Below are positions 6,839 to 14,126 of a DNA stretch of 14,706 nucleotides, piece by piece. The translations under genes were made by a program, and so were the position numbers. Each line of letters starts with the position of its first letter. Within the stretch, counting starts at the first letter, position 1. Below the pieces are notes generated by a model. It was given only the letters and a program-made list of their open reading frames with translations. It made no database searches and had not been told where the DNA came from. This stretch comes from Methanobacterium sp. UBA294 (GTDB lineage Archaea > Methanobacteriota > Methanobacteria > Methanobacteriales > Methanobacteriaceae), in contig DACB01000007.1 of the NCBI GenBank assembly GCA_002494495.1, forward strand, positions 330,867-345,572. Direction: 5' to 3'.

Positions 6839-7687
6839 ATGAAGGATTTACCAATAACTGACAACCATATACACGTGGATCCGGTTAATGGGGATGGACC
6901 CCTGGAAGTTGCTAAGAAATTCCAGAAGGCAGGCGGCACAGTGATGATCATCCCCAACAAACCCACCTGGACCTTGGGAGAGTCGTACAATCTCCAGGAG
7001 GCTATGGGGGAGGTTATTAAATACGTCAATGAGATCAATGAAAAGGTTGATGTGAAGGCATATGCTGTTGTAGGAGCTCATCCTGCGGAGCTTTCCCGTC
7101 TTATCCAAGGGGGAGTGTCCCTGGAGAAGTCGGAGGAAATGATGAAAGATGCACTCCAAGGTGCTCAAAAATTGGTCATGGAAGGTGAGGCTATAGCAAT
7201 AGGTGAAATTGGACGGCCACACTATGATGTCTCGCCGGAAGAGATGGGAATACACAACCGGCTCATGCTATATGCCATGGAACTGGCCAGGGATTCAGAT
7301 TGTGCAGTACAACTCCACACAGAAAGCTCCGGTGAAAAACAGTTTAAAGAATTTGCTGAAATGGCTGAAAAAGCAGGTATCAGTAAACACAGGGTGGTTA
7401 AGCATTTCTCTGGTCCATTCGTTCTTGATGATGAAAACCACGGGTTAACACCATCACTCATCGCCACTAAATCAGTGATAAAACAGGGGCTTAAAAAAGG
7501 AACTCATTTTTTAATGGAAACGGATTATCTGGACATGAAAAGCAGACCAGGTGCGGTTTTAGGCCCAAAAACTGTTCCTAGACGTACAAAGGGTATGATA
7601 CAAAATGGAATCTTGACTGTGGAAGATGCCTATAAAATCCACTTGGAAAATGTGGAGCGTGTTTATGGGATAGATCTCTTCCTGTAA
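6839..7687 (+). CDS. TatD-like metal-dependent hydrolase (TIM barrel)
   Basis: A 282-residue amidohydrolase-superfamily protein of the archaeal TatD-related type. Metal ligands are visible in order: H10 and H12 (DNHIHVD), E123 (IGEIGRPHYD), H160 (VQLHTES), H189 (VKHFSG) and D229 (METDYLD). The GAHPAE at 79-84 corresponds to the GVHP of TatD. TatD proteins are usually 3'-5' nucleases, but this branch could act on other phosphodiester or amide substrates; the substrate is not readable here. A TTG at 6797 would add 14 residues, but ATG 6839 is preferred because AGGT lies 6 nt before it and the conserved region begins right after. It probably shares a transcript with aroE, and a T-tract terminator follows immediately. 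Confidence 0.88.
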   Translation: MKDLPITDNHIHVDPVNGDGPLEVAKKFQKAGGTVMIIPNKPTWTLGESYNLQEAMGEVIKYVNEINEKVDVKAYAVVGAHPAELSRLIQGGVSLEKSEEMMKDALQGAQKLVMEGEAIAIGEIGRPHYDVSPEEMGIHNRLMLYAMELARDSDCAVQLHTESSGEKQFKEFAEMAEKAGISKHRVVKHFSGPFVLDDENHGLTPSLIATKSVIKQGLKKGTHFLMETDYLDMKSRPGAVLGPKTVPRRTKGMIQNGILTVEDAYKIHLENVERVYGIDLFL

Positions 7688-7704
7688 TTGTTTTTTTTAA
7701 TTAC
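7684..7704 (+). terminator. T8-tract terminator with small inverted repeat
   Basis: GTAATT at 7684-7689 and AATTAC at 7699-7704 flank a run of eight T at 7691-7698, overlapping the stop codon of the TatD-like gene. A T run just after the stop is the expected archaeal intrinsic terminator. The rest of the 115-nt convergent spacer up to the end of hmgA at 7803 shows no other feature. Confidence 0.6.
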
Positions 7705-7802
7705 CATCTATGATAATCACATTTTGATGAGTTCACTAATTCAACCATCTTATTAGACGTGCATGGGATTATCTTGGAGTTAGATATTACTTGTACTATT
7801 AT

Positions 7803-9011
7803 CTATCCACGTCCCAGTTCCTTATGGGCTCTAGCAAGGTGTCCTGCAGATAAAGCTCCTATCAAGGATAGTTCACCGGCTAAGACTGTTCCTGCCACTA
7901 TCTCGGCCAGCTTACCTACTTTACCAGTGCCGTAGGCATCAATTATCTCCAAACATTCTCTGGCAGTTTCTAATCTGGTTCCTCCGCCTATGGTTGCTAA
8001 TGGTACGTCTGGTAAAGTAACTGAGAAGTAGAGATCTCCGTCAATATTTTCAGTGGTGGTTATTCCCAGGCACCCCTCCACTATGTGGGCTTCGTCCTGT
8101 CCTGTAGCCAGAAATAGGGCACCTATCATGTTAGCATATTGGGCATTAAATCCCATGCTTCCAGATATCGCCGATCCTATTAAATTTTTAGCAATATTAA
8201 CTTCAACTATGGCGTCTGTTGTGGTTTTAAGCTTATTTTCCACTATTTCATGGGGTATGATTGCCTCAGCAACTAAGCTTTTTCCTCTCCCCTCTATCAT
8301 GTTGAGACTGGATGGTTTTTTATCCACACATAGATTCCCGCTTAGAGCTACCACATGGGCGCTTGTTTTATGGGTTAGTAGGTTTAATGCATTCTCAGTG
8401 GCTATTGTGACCATGTTCATCCCCATGCTGTCCCCAGTTTTGAAGACGAAGCGGGGGTAAAGGTATCTACCTACCACCAGGATGGGATCTATCTTTAAGA
8501 GTTTACCATGGCGGGTTGTGACTTCCGCGGCCTTTTTAAGTTCCTTGAAATTGTTTTTAATCCAATCTTTTATTTCTAATGCTTCATTGAGCGATTGGGC
8601 TTTAATTACAGGACCCCGTGTCATCTTATCATCCGAGATCCTGACGTTTGCACCGCCTGCATCTGTAATTGCAGAGCATCCGCGGTTTACCGATGCCACC
8701 AGGGCCCCCTCTGTAGTGGCTAGTGGAACGTAAAACTCCCCCTGTGTATTTATACCGTTGATTTTCAAGGGTCCGGCCAGTCCGACTGGTATCTGGATAG
8801 CACCAATGGGATTTTCTATATTCCTTTTCTGAGCTTCCTCCATATTCAGGGAGTAATTAGCTATGTTGGTTAACTGGATTTTATATTTCTCCTCTAAAAA
8901 TTCACGTCTAATATCAACTGCTTCCTGAGTGTTCTCAGTGAATTTATCAATTTCGTATAGTTTAAGTTCTCCACTTAGAAGTTTACTTATTATTTCTTCC
9001 TTATCGACCAT
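7803..9011 (-). CDS. hmgA: 3-hydroxy-3-methylglutaryl-CoA reductase (class I type)
   Basis: It makes mevalonate from HMG-CoA with NADPH, the committing step to archaeal ether lipids and polyprenyl carriers. The 402 residues form the soluble catalytic portion with no membrane segment, as usual in archaea. Signatures: ENPIGAIQIPVGLAGP at 66-81, ATTEGALVASVNRGC at 98-112 with catalytic E101, KTGDSMGMNM at 191-200 for nucleotide binding, CVDKKPSS at 228-235 with K231, GQDEAH at 304-309 with D306, and LSAGHLARAH at 387-396 with H391. The ATG at 9011 has only weak upstream purines (GTGAG). It lies 151 nt after sucD on the same strand with TATA-like boxes in between, so it is probably its own unit. 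Confidence 0.98.
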   Translation of the reverse strand: MVDKEEIISKLLSGELKLYEIDKFTENTQEAVDIRREFLEEKYKIQLTNIANYSLNMEEAQKRNIENPIGAIQIPVGLAGPLKINGINTQGEFYVPLATTEGALVASVNRGCSAITDAGGANVRISDDKMTRGPVIKAQSLNEALEIKDWIKNNFKELKKAAEVTTRHGKLLKIDPILVVGRYLYPRFVFKTGDSMGMNMVTIATENALNLLTHKTSAHVVALSGNLCVDKKPSSLNMIEGRGKSLVAEAIIPHEIVENKLKTTTDAIVEVNIAKNLIGSAISGSMGFNAQYANMIGALFLATGQDEAHIVEGCLGITTTENIDGDLYFSVTLPDVPLATIGGGTRLETARECLEIIDAYGTGKVGKLAEIVAGTVLAGELSLIGALSAGHLARAHKELGRG

Positions 9012-9056
9012 TTTCTCACAGATCCTGAAATATTTAGAGAATTTAATAAAACTGAG

Positions 9057-9088
9057 TTATATATTATTGAATTCTAAAATTTATATTT
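9057..9088 (-). promoter_or_regulatory. Candidate TATA boxes for hmgA
   Basis: The minus strand carries AAATATAAAT at 9079-9088 and AATATATAA at 9057-9065, both upstream of the hmgA ATG at 9011. Either fits an archaeal promoter, with predicted starts near 9058 or 9036. I see no further structure in the 151-nt spacer. Confidence 0.4.
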
Positions 9089-9162
9089 TTAACCATTTTG
9101 GGATGGGATGCATAATTTAGAAGGTATTTAAAAAGTTATTAAAAGCCCTTCATTTAAATAAG

Positions 9163-10023
9163 TTACAAAATAACCTTCATTATTTCGGCTATTTGGGAGG
9201 GTCTTTCTGCAACCTGCACCCCTGCTTTCTCCAGGGTTTCAATTTTACTTTTAGCTGTCCCACTTTCACCTTCGATTATGGCGCCGGCGTGTCCCATCCT
9301 TTTTCCTGGTGGTGCGGTTACCCCTGCGATGTAGGCCACCACAGGTTTATTGATATATTCCCTGATGTACTCGGCAGCAGTTTCCTCGGCATTTCCGCCG
9401 ATCTCCCCGATCATTGCCATGGCCTTTGTGTTTTTGTCTTCTTCAAACATCTGCAGTACGCTTGAGAAATCCATTCCCACTACAGGATCTCCACCTATCC
9501 CCAGGCAGGTGCTCTGTCCTAAACCTGCACGGGTGATCTGGCTTGCCACCTCGTAGGTGAGTGTTCCACTTCGGGATATTAGGCCTACTTCACCTTCCTG
9601 GAATATATGGGTGGGCATTATTCCTAGTTTTCCCACTCCAGGGGTGATGATTCCCGGGGTATTAGGGCCGATAACTATTGTGTCCTGTTGTTGAGCATAT
9701 TCTACAATATCTATGGTGTCATGGACTGGGATGTGTTCAGTAATAATAACCACCAGGTCAAGCTGCGATATAGCCTCATAGGCAGCATCCTTGGCGAATG
9801 GAGCTGGTACAAATATTATGGATGCATTGATGTCCAATTCCTTTTTTGCTTCTGCAATGGAGTTGTAGACGTCTATTTCACCGAATTTTTGTCCTCCCTT
9901 CCCTGGAGTGGTCCCGGCTACTATGTTGGTATCGTAGTCCAGCATGCCCTGTGTGTGGAAGGTCCCCTGTTTTCCGGTGATGCCCTGTACTATGCATCTT
10001 GTATTTTCATCTAAAATTATCAT
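9163..10023 (-). CDS. sucD: Succinyl-CoA ligase (ADP-forming), alpha subunit
   Basis: The alpha subunit binds CoA and carries the phosphohistidine for succinate plus CoA plus ATP to succinyl-CoA. In methanogens with an incomplete TCA cycle the reaction supplies succinyl-CoA or completes the reductive arm to 2-oxoglutarate. The 286 residues are family length. Visible are the CoA-binding QGITGKQGTFH at 13-23, GTTPGKGG at 37-44, GPNTPGI at 119-125, LISRSGTLTYEVA at 148-160, and the active-site GHAGAII at 244-250 with H245. No beta subunit (sucC) lies on either side, so the partner must be encoded elsewhere. The ATG at 10023 follows a GGGG about 12 nt upstream, a weak ribosome site. Confidence 0.97.
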   Translation of the reverse strand: MIILDENTRCIVQGITGKQGTFHTQGMLDYDTNIVAGTTPGKGGQKFGEIDVYNSIAEAKKELDINASIIFVPAPFAKDAAYEAISQLDLVVIITEHIPVHDTIDIVEYAQQQDTIVIGPNTPGIITPGVGKLGIMPTHIFQEGEVGLISRSGTLTYEVASQITRAGLGQSTCLGIGGDPVVGMDFSSVLQMFEEDKNTKAMAMIGEIGGNAEETAAEYIREYINKPVVAYIAGVTAPPGKRMGHAGAIIEGESGTAKSKIETLEKAGVQVAERPSQIAEIMKVIL

Positions 10024-10099
10024 CTTGCTTAAAACCCCTGCTATCTTGATTTAAATTAATGTCCTTGTGTGATACTGTAATTATTATTGCCCATTAATC

Positions 10100-10110
10100 G
10101 TATATAAAAG
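10100..10110 (-). promoter_or_regulatory. TATA-like box for sucD
   Basis: The minus strand reads CTTTTATATAC, predicting a start near 10080 and a leader of about 55 nt. The same bases read TATATAAAAG on the plus strand, but no plus-strand gene lies downstream within 900 nt, so the minus orientation is preferred. Confidence 0.45.
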
Positions 10111-10201
10111 AGTGATCCATTATTGGACTGATATTATTTTTAAATTTTTCTTATTCACTTTTTATAACCATTAAACACTCACAAAATATAATTAATTAAT
10201 C

Positions 10202-10927
10202 CTATTTTAAAATACGCATCCTCTCAGCCAATGGTACTGCCAGGTCCATGACGTTGCCGTTCATGTAGGTGGAGATGGACATGATAACACTACCGGGTAT
10301 AACGTAGGATGGTGTCCCTCTCTCAACAAGATACACATTTTTGTTTCCTAAGGCTGCTCCCATCATCGCACCTGCGACTATCCCCATGCTCTCAATGTTC
10401 TCTATGGTTGCTGCAACTACCGGGTCATCAGTCTGGTCTGAAACGTAACCTACGCCCGGTATTTTCTGTGGACCATCCATTATTAGGCTGCTGGTGTCGG
10501 TTACACCATCCATACCCTGTGCAGCCTGAAGAACTGAATTTGCAACTTTACCTACAAACGGTTCACCACCGTAGGTGTCGAATGAAACTATTATTGCGTC
10601 TGGGTAGCGGTCCTGTCTGATATTTGCTTGGGCATAGGATATTCCCTCACCGGCTCCCTCTGGAGTGGGTGATATGCCCTCTAGATCCCCAAGGTCTTCA
10701 GCGTTAATTCTTAAAATCTCCACTATGGCGGCGTTTATATCTTCTAATTTATCATCAGGGACAAATGCACTTATAACCAGGTCATCGCCCGTAATATTTG
10801 TTAAGTTTGCTGAATGTGCTCCTAGTTCCAGTAGATGGGGTATGTTATTTTCCACTCTTCTTATCAGGTTCCAGCTGCAGGAAACATCGTTGTTGGAGAT
10901 ATCTGCACCAATGGAAGTTAATTTCAA
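10202..10927 (-). CDS. Unrecognised conserved-looking protein, 241 residues, TTG start
   Basis: I do not recognise a family. The protein is acidic, Gly/Ala-rich and apparently soluble, with no signal peptide. One moderately hydrophobic stretch, GIVAGAMMGAALG at 182-194, looks like a buried helix rather than a membrane span. Segments that look like active or binding loops are IGADISNNDVSCSWN at 6-20, LELGAHSANLTNITGDD at 33-49, SPTPEGAGEGISYAQ at 86-100, SFDTYGGEPFVGK at 115-127 and KIPGVGYVSDQTDDP at 155-169. The frame begins with TTG at 10925-10927, well supported by AGGTGA ending 7 nt upstream; no in-frame ATG exists near it. It is divergent from aroD and sits 178 nt upstream of sucD on the same strand with a separate promoter, so context says little about its role. 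Confidence 0.85.
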   Translation of the reverse strand: MKLTSIGADISNNDVSCSWNLIRRVENNIPHLLELGAHSANLTNITGDDLVISAFVPDDKLEDINAAIVEILRINAEDLGDLEGISPTPEGAGEGISYAQANIRQDRYPDAIIVSFDTYGGEPFVGKVANSVLQAAQGMDGVTDTSSLIMDGPQKIPGVGYVSDQTDDPVVAATIENIESMGIVAGAMMGAALGNKNVYLVERGTPSYVIPGSVIMSISTYMNGNVMDLAVPLAERMRILK

Positions 10928-10950
10928 TATTTTTCACCTACTTAATTGAT

Positions 10951-10970
10951 TCTATAAAAAATTATAAATC
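10951..10970 (-). promoter_or_regulatory. TATA-like box for the 241-residue protein gene
   Basis: The minus strand carries GATTTATAATTTTTTATAG in this interval, about 30-40 nt before the TTG start, giving a short leader that contains the AGGTGA ribosome site at about 10935-10940. Confidence 0.4.
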
Positions 10971-11002
10971 ATGTAATCTACTTTATCTATTTACCTAACA
11001 TA

Positions 11003-11011
11003 ATTTAAAAG
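11003..11011 (+). promoter_or_regulatory. TATA-like box for aroD
   Basis: ATTTAAAAG lies here, with its centre about 25 nt before the ATG at 11032. This predicts a transcript starting almost at that ATG. The spacing would suit a leaderless message, or initiation at the ATG at 11044 with the AGAGG at 11027-11031 as a poor ribosome site. Confidence 0.4.
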
Positions 11012-11031
11012 TATAATATTAAACTCAGAGG

Positions 11032-11718
11032 ATGTTTATTTTTATGTCCACTCACCCAATGATATGCGTCCCCATTCTAAAGAAGGATCTTAATTCTGCC
11101 CATGACATTGCAGATAAGGCTCTGAAACAGGGCGCTGATATTCTGGAGCTTAGGATAGATGCATTAGATTATCCCAACGTTCATGAGATAATCAGATTTA
11201 TAGACTCACTGAATGGTAATGTAATAGTCACCAACAGGACATCTCTTGAAGGTGGATTTTTTAAAGGTTCAGAAGTGGAAAGAACTGAAATTTTAGCTGA
11301 TGTAGCAGGACATGCCCATTTTGTGGATATAGAACTACAGACAGAGGAAAAATTACGCTCTAGGGTTATTAGAAAATCCAACTCCACCATAGTTTCCTTC
11401 CATGACTTTGAAAAAACACCCAGCATAGAGGAGCTCCTTGAAATTGTATGGCAGGAAAAGGAATTAGGGGATCTGGCAAAATTTGCAGTGATGCCCCATA
11501 ACATAGAGGACACCCTTAAAGTTTTCCAGGTGCTCTTACAGGTTGAAGATACCATCGGGATATCCATGGGAGAAATCGGCAGCTACACCAGAGTAATCGC
11601 CGGTCTTTTCGGTTCACCTATTACCTATGCATCTTTAAATGAAGGATCTGCTCCAGGACAACTTGATCTCCAGTCTACAAAACTGTTTTTAGATAAATTC
11701 GGAGGAGTGGATGGGTGA
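11032..11718 (+). CDS. aroD: 3-dehydroquinate dehydratase, type I
   Basis: It dehydrates 3-dehydroquinate to 3-dehydroshikimate through a lysine Schiff base; AroE takes the next step. The family shows as ELRIDAL at 39-45, catalytic H124 in VSFHDFEKTP, the Schiff-base K150 in LAKFAVMP, SMGEIGSYTRV at 178-188, and GSAPGQLDL at 205-213. Length is 228 residues from the first ATG. The start is uncertain: ATGs at 11032, 11044 and 11059 are all in frame. The AGAGG at 11027-11031 abuts the first and is 12 nt from the second, and the conserved core (MICVPI) begins at the third. The last four bases, GTGA at 11715-11718, are shared with the start of the next gene, so the two are translationally coupled. 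Confidence 0.97.
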   Translation: MFIFMSTHPMICVPILKKDLNSAHDIADKALKQGADILELRIDALDYPNVHEIIRFIDSLNGNVIVTNRTSLEGGFFKGSEVERTEILADVAGHAHFVDIELQTEEKLRSRVIRKSNSTIVSFHDFEKTPSIEELLEIVWQEKELGDLAKFAVMPHNIEDTLKVFQVLLQVEDTIGISMGEIGSYTRVIAGLFGSPITYASLNEGSAPGQLDLQSTKLFLDKFGGVDG

Positions 11719-12326
11719 AGTTTAGAGATATCTTAATAATCACCATCCTGATCTTAGTAGCCACAACTACGTCGGGATGTGTCTATCTTGAGCCTTCACA
11801 AAATGTGGATGTCACAATTACAACCAATGGCTCAGACGTCCAACTGGAGACATCCAAAACATTCTTGTTTTTTGATACAGTTCCAACTTCAATGAAGAGG
11901 GAAATGACAAATAAAGCCTTGGCTGATGTATATAATGATACCAGTACTCTGGAGAGTATTAAAAATGATATGCAGGAGATAGCAGAATATTATGATTACA
12001 ACGTCACAGTAACTATAGATTCACAGTATGGCAAGGATCAGCTGCCAATGGTGGCCACAGTGAAGGGGACATCAATGTTGCCCACACTACAAGACGGCCA
12101 AGATGTAGTGTTACTAAAAACCAAGAATGTAAAAGTGGGGGATATTGTTGTAGCCAGCCACCCTGAACACGGATTAATCGTTAAAAGAGTGGCCCGGATA
12201 AACAACGGCCAGGTCTACCTGATGAGCGACAACCGAGAAGTAACCATCACTAATAATATGATTATTAGAGGCCTTGACACTTGGCTTCCTATAGAAAATG
12301 TGGTTGGGGTAGTCCAGGAGTATTAG
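11715..12326 (+). CDS. Predicted lipoprotein with signal-peptidase-I (S26) domain
   Basis: The 203-residue product starts with GTG inside the aroD stop. Residues 1-22 look like a lipoprotein signal: a short charged start (KFRD), a hydrophobic stretch, then TTSGC with Cys22 as the possible lipid site. About 85 residues without a recognisable domain follow. Then an S26/S24-type catalytic domain covers 112-203: GTSMLPTLQDGQDVVL with Ser120, VGDIVVASHP, GLIVKRVARI with Lys157, YLMSDNRE in the GDN-box position, and a closing ENVVGVV. The Ser/Lys dyad is of bacterial SPase I type; archaeal Sec11-type enzymes have His at the Lys position. The catalytic part is predicted to face outward. Substrate is unknown; it could be a processing peptidase or a degenerate S26 protein. 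Coupling to aroD suggests shared expression, not shared function. Confidence 0.85.
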   Translation: MKFRDILIITILILVATTTSGCVYLEPSQNVDVTITTNGSDVQLETSKTFLFFDTVPTSMKREMTNKALADVYNDTSTLESIKNDMQEIAEYYDYNVTVTIDSQYGKDQLPMVATVKGTSMLPTLQDGQDVVLLKTKNVKVGDIVVASHPEHGLIVKRVARINNGQVYLMSDNREVTITNNMIIRGLDTWLPIENVVGVVQEY

Positions 12327-12330
12327 TCTT

Positions 12331-12390
12331 AAAAAGTGAATTAATATTTATCTTTTTAAATTTAAAATTGAACGAAAAAAAGTGAATTAA
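12331..12390. repeat. 14-bp direct repeat in convergent spacer
   Basis: AAAAAGTGAATTAA occurs at 12331-12344 and 12377-12390, in the spacer between the convergent S26-lipoprotein and htpX genes. It is low-complexity and may simply be AT-rich terminator sequence. Confidence 0.5.
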
Positions 12391-12409
12391 AAAAACTATT
12401 TTTTTTTAA
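12387..12409. terminator. Bidirectional A7/T9 terminator
   Basis: TTAAAAAAA, CTA and TTTTTTTTTAA form a hairpin-capable palindrome between two convergent genes. It gives a T9 run for the plus-strand lipoprotein gene and a T7 run for the minus-strand htpX gene. A second A7 run at 12375-12381 adds another T tract for htpX. Confidence 0.6.
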
Positions 12410-12422
12410 CTGGAAACGACTT

Positions 12423-13382
12423 TTAACCCATTTCCGATAGTCTTTTAACCCTTTTAACCATGTTAGGATGAGTGGATAGAAACTCCATGATCTGGCTTCC
12501 GGTACCTATCTTGGTTTGTTTATATCTGAGTTCACCAAGTTCTTCTTCGCTGATGGTTCCGTTCATGTCACTGTCCAGCTGTTGCAAGTCGTTGATAACA
12601 TTACCAGCGCTTGAGATGTCGTTGACGAAGAAAGCTTTAACACCTTCAACTTCCTTAACTTCCCTTTCATCAGCCTGGGCCGAAGTGTATGTAAGTTTGT
12701 AAAGTGCGCTTGCAAGTTCATGTGGTGGGTTTCCCAGTTCTACGCTTCCCTGGTCAGCGTAGTACTCCCGGACCCGTGATACGAAGAGAACTATCAACTG
12801 GGACAACATGTAACCCACCAGGGCGACTAATCCAATGAGCCCCGTGTTGTCATTTCTGTTTCCACTGAAGAGGGTGCTGATGAAAATATAGTAGAAGATG
12901 AGGGGTACTGCGCTGATCATAGTAACAACTGCCATGTCCCGGTGGTTTATGTGTGATAGTTCGTGTCCCAGTACTGCTTTCAACTCACCTTCGTCCAGTA
13001 TCTGAAGCAATCCACGGGTTACGCATACCCTTCCGTCAGCTTTTGTCCGGCCGAATGCGAAGGCGTTTGGTATATTTACATCAGAAATCCCTACTTTTGG
13101 TTTGGGGATTCCCGCCCTCATGGCCAGGTCTTCCACCATGGCATGGAGATTGGGAGCCTCCTGGGGTGACAGGTATCTCACTCGCATGGTCATCTCCACC
13201 AGTTTCGGTCCCAACAAATACTGGCCAACTACGATGGCAACTGCCAGTAAAGCGTAGAATGTAAGGTTTCCAAAATTCAGGAAATACCCTACTAAAGTAA
13301 CAATTACATAAATTAGGAAAAATAATAATGCAATTGCTAAATAAAGCCTCATGGTTAATTTCAATGTTCCCATTTTTTTCAT
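12423..13382 (-). CDS. htpX: HtpX-like membrane zinc metalloprotease (M48) with EF-hand loop
   Basis: HtpX degrades misfolded membrane proteins. The 319 residues show two N-terminal helices (about 12-34 and 41-58), the zinc motif HELSH at 140-144, the third ligand E206 in REYYAD, and further helices around 150-172 and 181-203. The IPNAFAFGR (104-112) and FLSTHPNMVKRVKRL (301-315) stretches are family hallmarks. Between them lies something unusual: residues 270-281, DSDMNGTISEEE, fit a canonical EF-hand loop (acidic 1 and 3, Asn 5, Gly 6, Ile 8, Glu 12), flanked by helix-like sequence. The start ATG at 13382 has AGGTGA 6 nt upstream, an excellent site; the in-frame ATG three codons later is less likely. 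The gene has its own TATA box and is separated from dedA by 138 nt. Confidence 0.96.
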   Translation of the reverse strand: MKKMGTLKLTMRLYLAIALLFFLIYVIVTLVGYFLNFGNLTFYALLAVAIVVGQYLLGPKLVEMTMRVRYLSPQEAPNLHAMVEDLAMRAGIPKPKVGISDVNIPNAFAFGRTKADGRVCVTRGLLQILDEGELKAVLGHELSHINHRDMAVVTMISAVPLIFYYIFISTLFSGNRNDNTGLIGLVALVGYMLSQLIVLFVSRVREYYADQGSVELGNPPHELASALYKLTYTSAQADEREVKEVEGVKAFFVNDISSAGNVINDLQQLDSDMNGTISEEELGELRYKQTKIGTGSQIMEFLSTHPNMVKRVKRLSEMG

Positions 13383-13388
13383 AATTTT

Positions 13389-13432
13389 TCACCTAATAGT
13401 TCATTCATAGTATTATGATGTTGTATATAAAA
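13389..13432 (-). promoter_or_regulatory. htpX promoter and ribosome site
   Basis: The minus strand shows TTTTATATA at 13424-13432, then a predicted start near 13400 and AGGTGA at 13389-13394, 6 nt before the ATG. It is the clearest promoter-plus-ribosome-site arrangement in the window. Confidence 0.55.
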
Positions 13433-13491
13433 TTTATGACTGAGTAAATTTATTATTGGAATTGTAAATTTATGTTGAACTAATCAGTAAT

Positions 13492-13499
13492 AAAAAAAA
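13492..13499 (-). terminator. T8 terminator after dedA
   Basis: A run of eight A on the plus strand gives a T8 tract 21 nt past the dedA stop codon in the direction of transcription, the expected archaeal terminator. It argues that dedA and htpX are separate transcripts. Confidence 0.6.
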
Positions 13500-13520
13500 T
13501 TGTTGGATAATATAATTTTA

Positions 13521-14126
13521 CTACTCCTGCCAGTGCTTGTGGACTATATAAGCTGCCAGGACAACAACTCCTACAACAATAATGATGTCCATGTAACGGA
13601 AGTATCCCTCTATCGTGTGCCAGTTTGGGCCCAACATGTACCCAATATATGTTAGGGCAAAACACCATGGAAGTGAACCAGCAACTGTATAGGCACTGAA
13701 CTTCTTTAAGTCCATCTCAGCTATACCGGCTGGTAAGGATATGAAAGTCCTAATCACCGGGAGAACCCTACTTATTAGCACAGCTTCATGACCATACTTC
13801 TCGAACCATTCATGGGCCATATCTAGTTTCTTGTGACTTATAAGAATGTATTTACCGTATTTTTCCAGGAAGGGCCTTCCACCTCTTAGGCCTACGAAAT
13901 AGGCCATCCATGATCCAACCAGGTTTGCGATGACACCAACAACAACCACCCAGAAGAAACTCATCTCACCTCTGTAGGCAATAAATCCGGAAAGGGGCAT
14001 AATAACTTCGCTGGGAATGGGGATACACACACTTTCCAGTGTCATTCCAATGAAAACACCCCAGTATCCGAGATTTTCAATTAAGTAAATTGCGAAGTTA
14101 CTCACTGTCTCAATTATTCCACCCAT
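13521..14126 (-). CDS. DedA-family (VTT domain) membrane protein
   Basis: A 201-residue multi-span inner-membrane protein. Family marks are ESVCIPIPSE at 31-40 (the E-x3-P-x-PSE motif), YFVGLRGGRPFLEKYGKY at 76-93, and SRVLPVIRTFISLPAG at 119-134, with the essential Arg120 and Arg126 positions, followed by the FSAYTVAGSLPW segment. Hydrophobic stretches at about 11-28, 41-52, 57-79, 144-166 and 179-195 include re-entrant and transmembrane helices. DedA proteins such as UptA are established polyprenyl-phosphate (C55-P) transporters in bacteria; an archaeal carrier of the same kind is the natural guess here. The gene is divergent from a DUF368 gene, the other known polyprenyl-phosphate transporter family. 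The ATG at 14126 has only a GGGAT-type upstream site. Confidence 0.95.
   Translation of the reverse strand: MGGIIETVSNFAIYLIENLGYWGVFIGMTLESVCIPIPSEVIMPLSGFIAYRGEMSFFWVVVVGVIANLVGSWMAYFVGLRGGRPFLEKYGKYILISHKKLDMAHEWFEKYGHEAVLISRVLPVIRTFISLPAGIAEMDLKKFSAYTVAGSLPWCFALTYIGYMLGPNWHTIEGYFRYMDIIIVVGVVVLAAYIVHKHWQE

Noticed and set aside
8053..8460. Plus-strand frame of 135 codons inside hmgA
   Set aside because: It is antisense to a region carrying HMG-CoA reductase catalytic motifs and shows no protein signature.
9688..10014. Plus-strand frame antisense to sucD
   Set aside because: The sucD frame holds all the CoA-binding and phosphohistidine motifs; the antisense frame has none.
7803..10023. 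sucD-hmgA operon
   Set aside because: The genes are on the same strand, but 151 nt separate them and TATA-like boxes precede hmgA, so separate transcription is more likely.
12331..12390. CRISPR-like or mobile-element repeat in the convergent spacer
   Set aside because: There are only two 14-bp low-complexity copies with no regular array, no cas gene and no target-site duplication.
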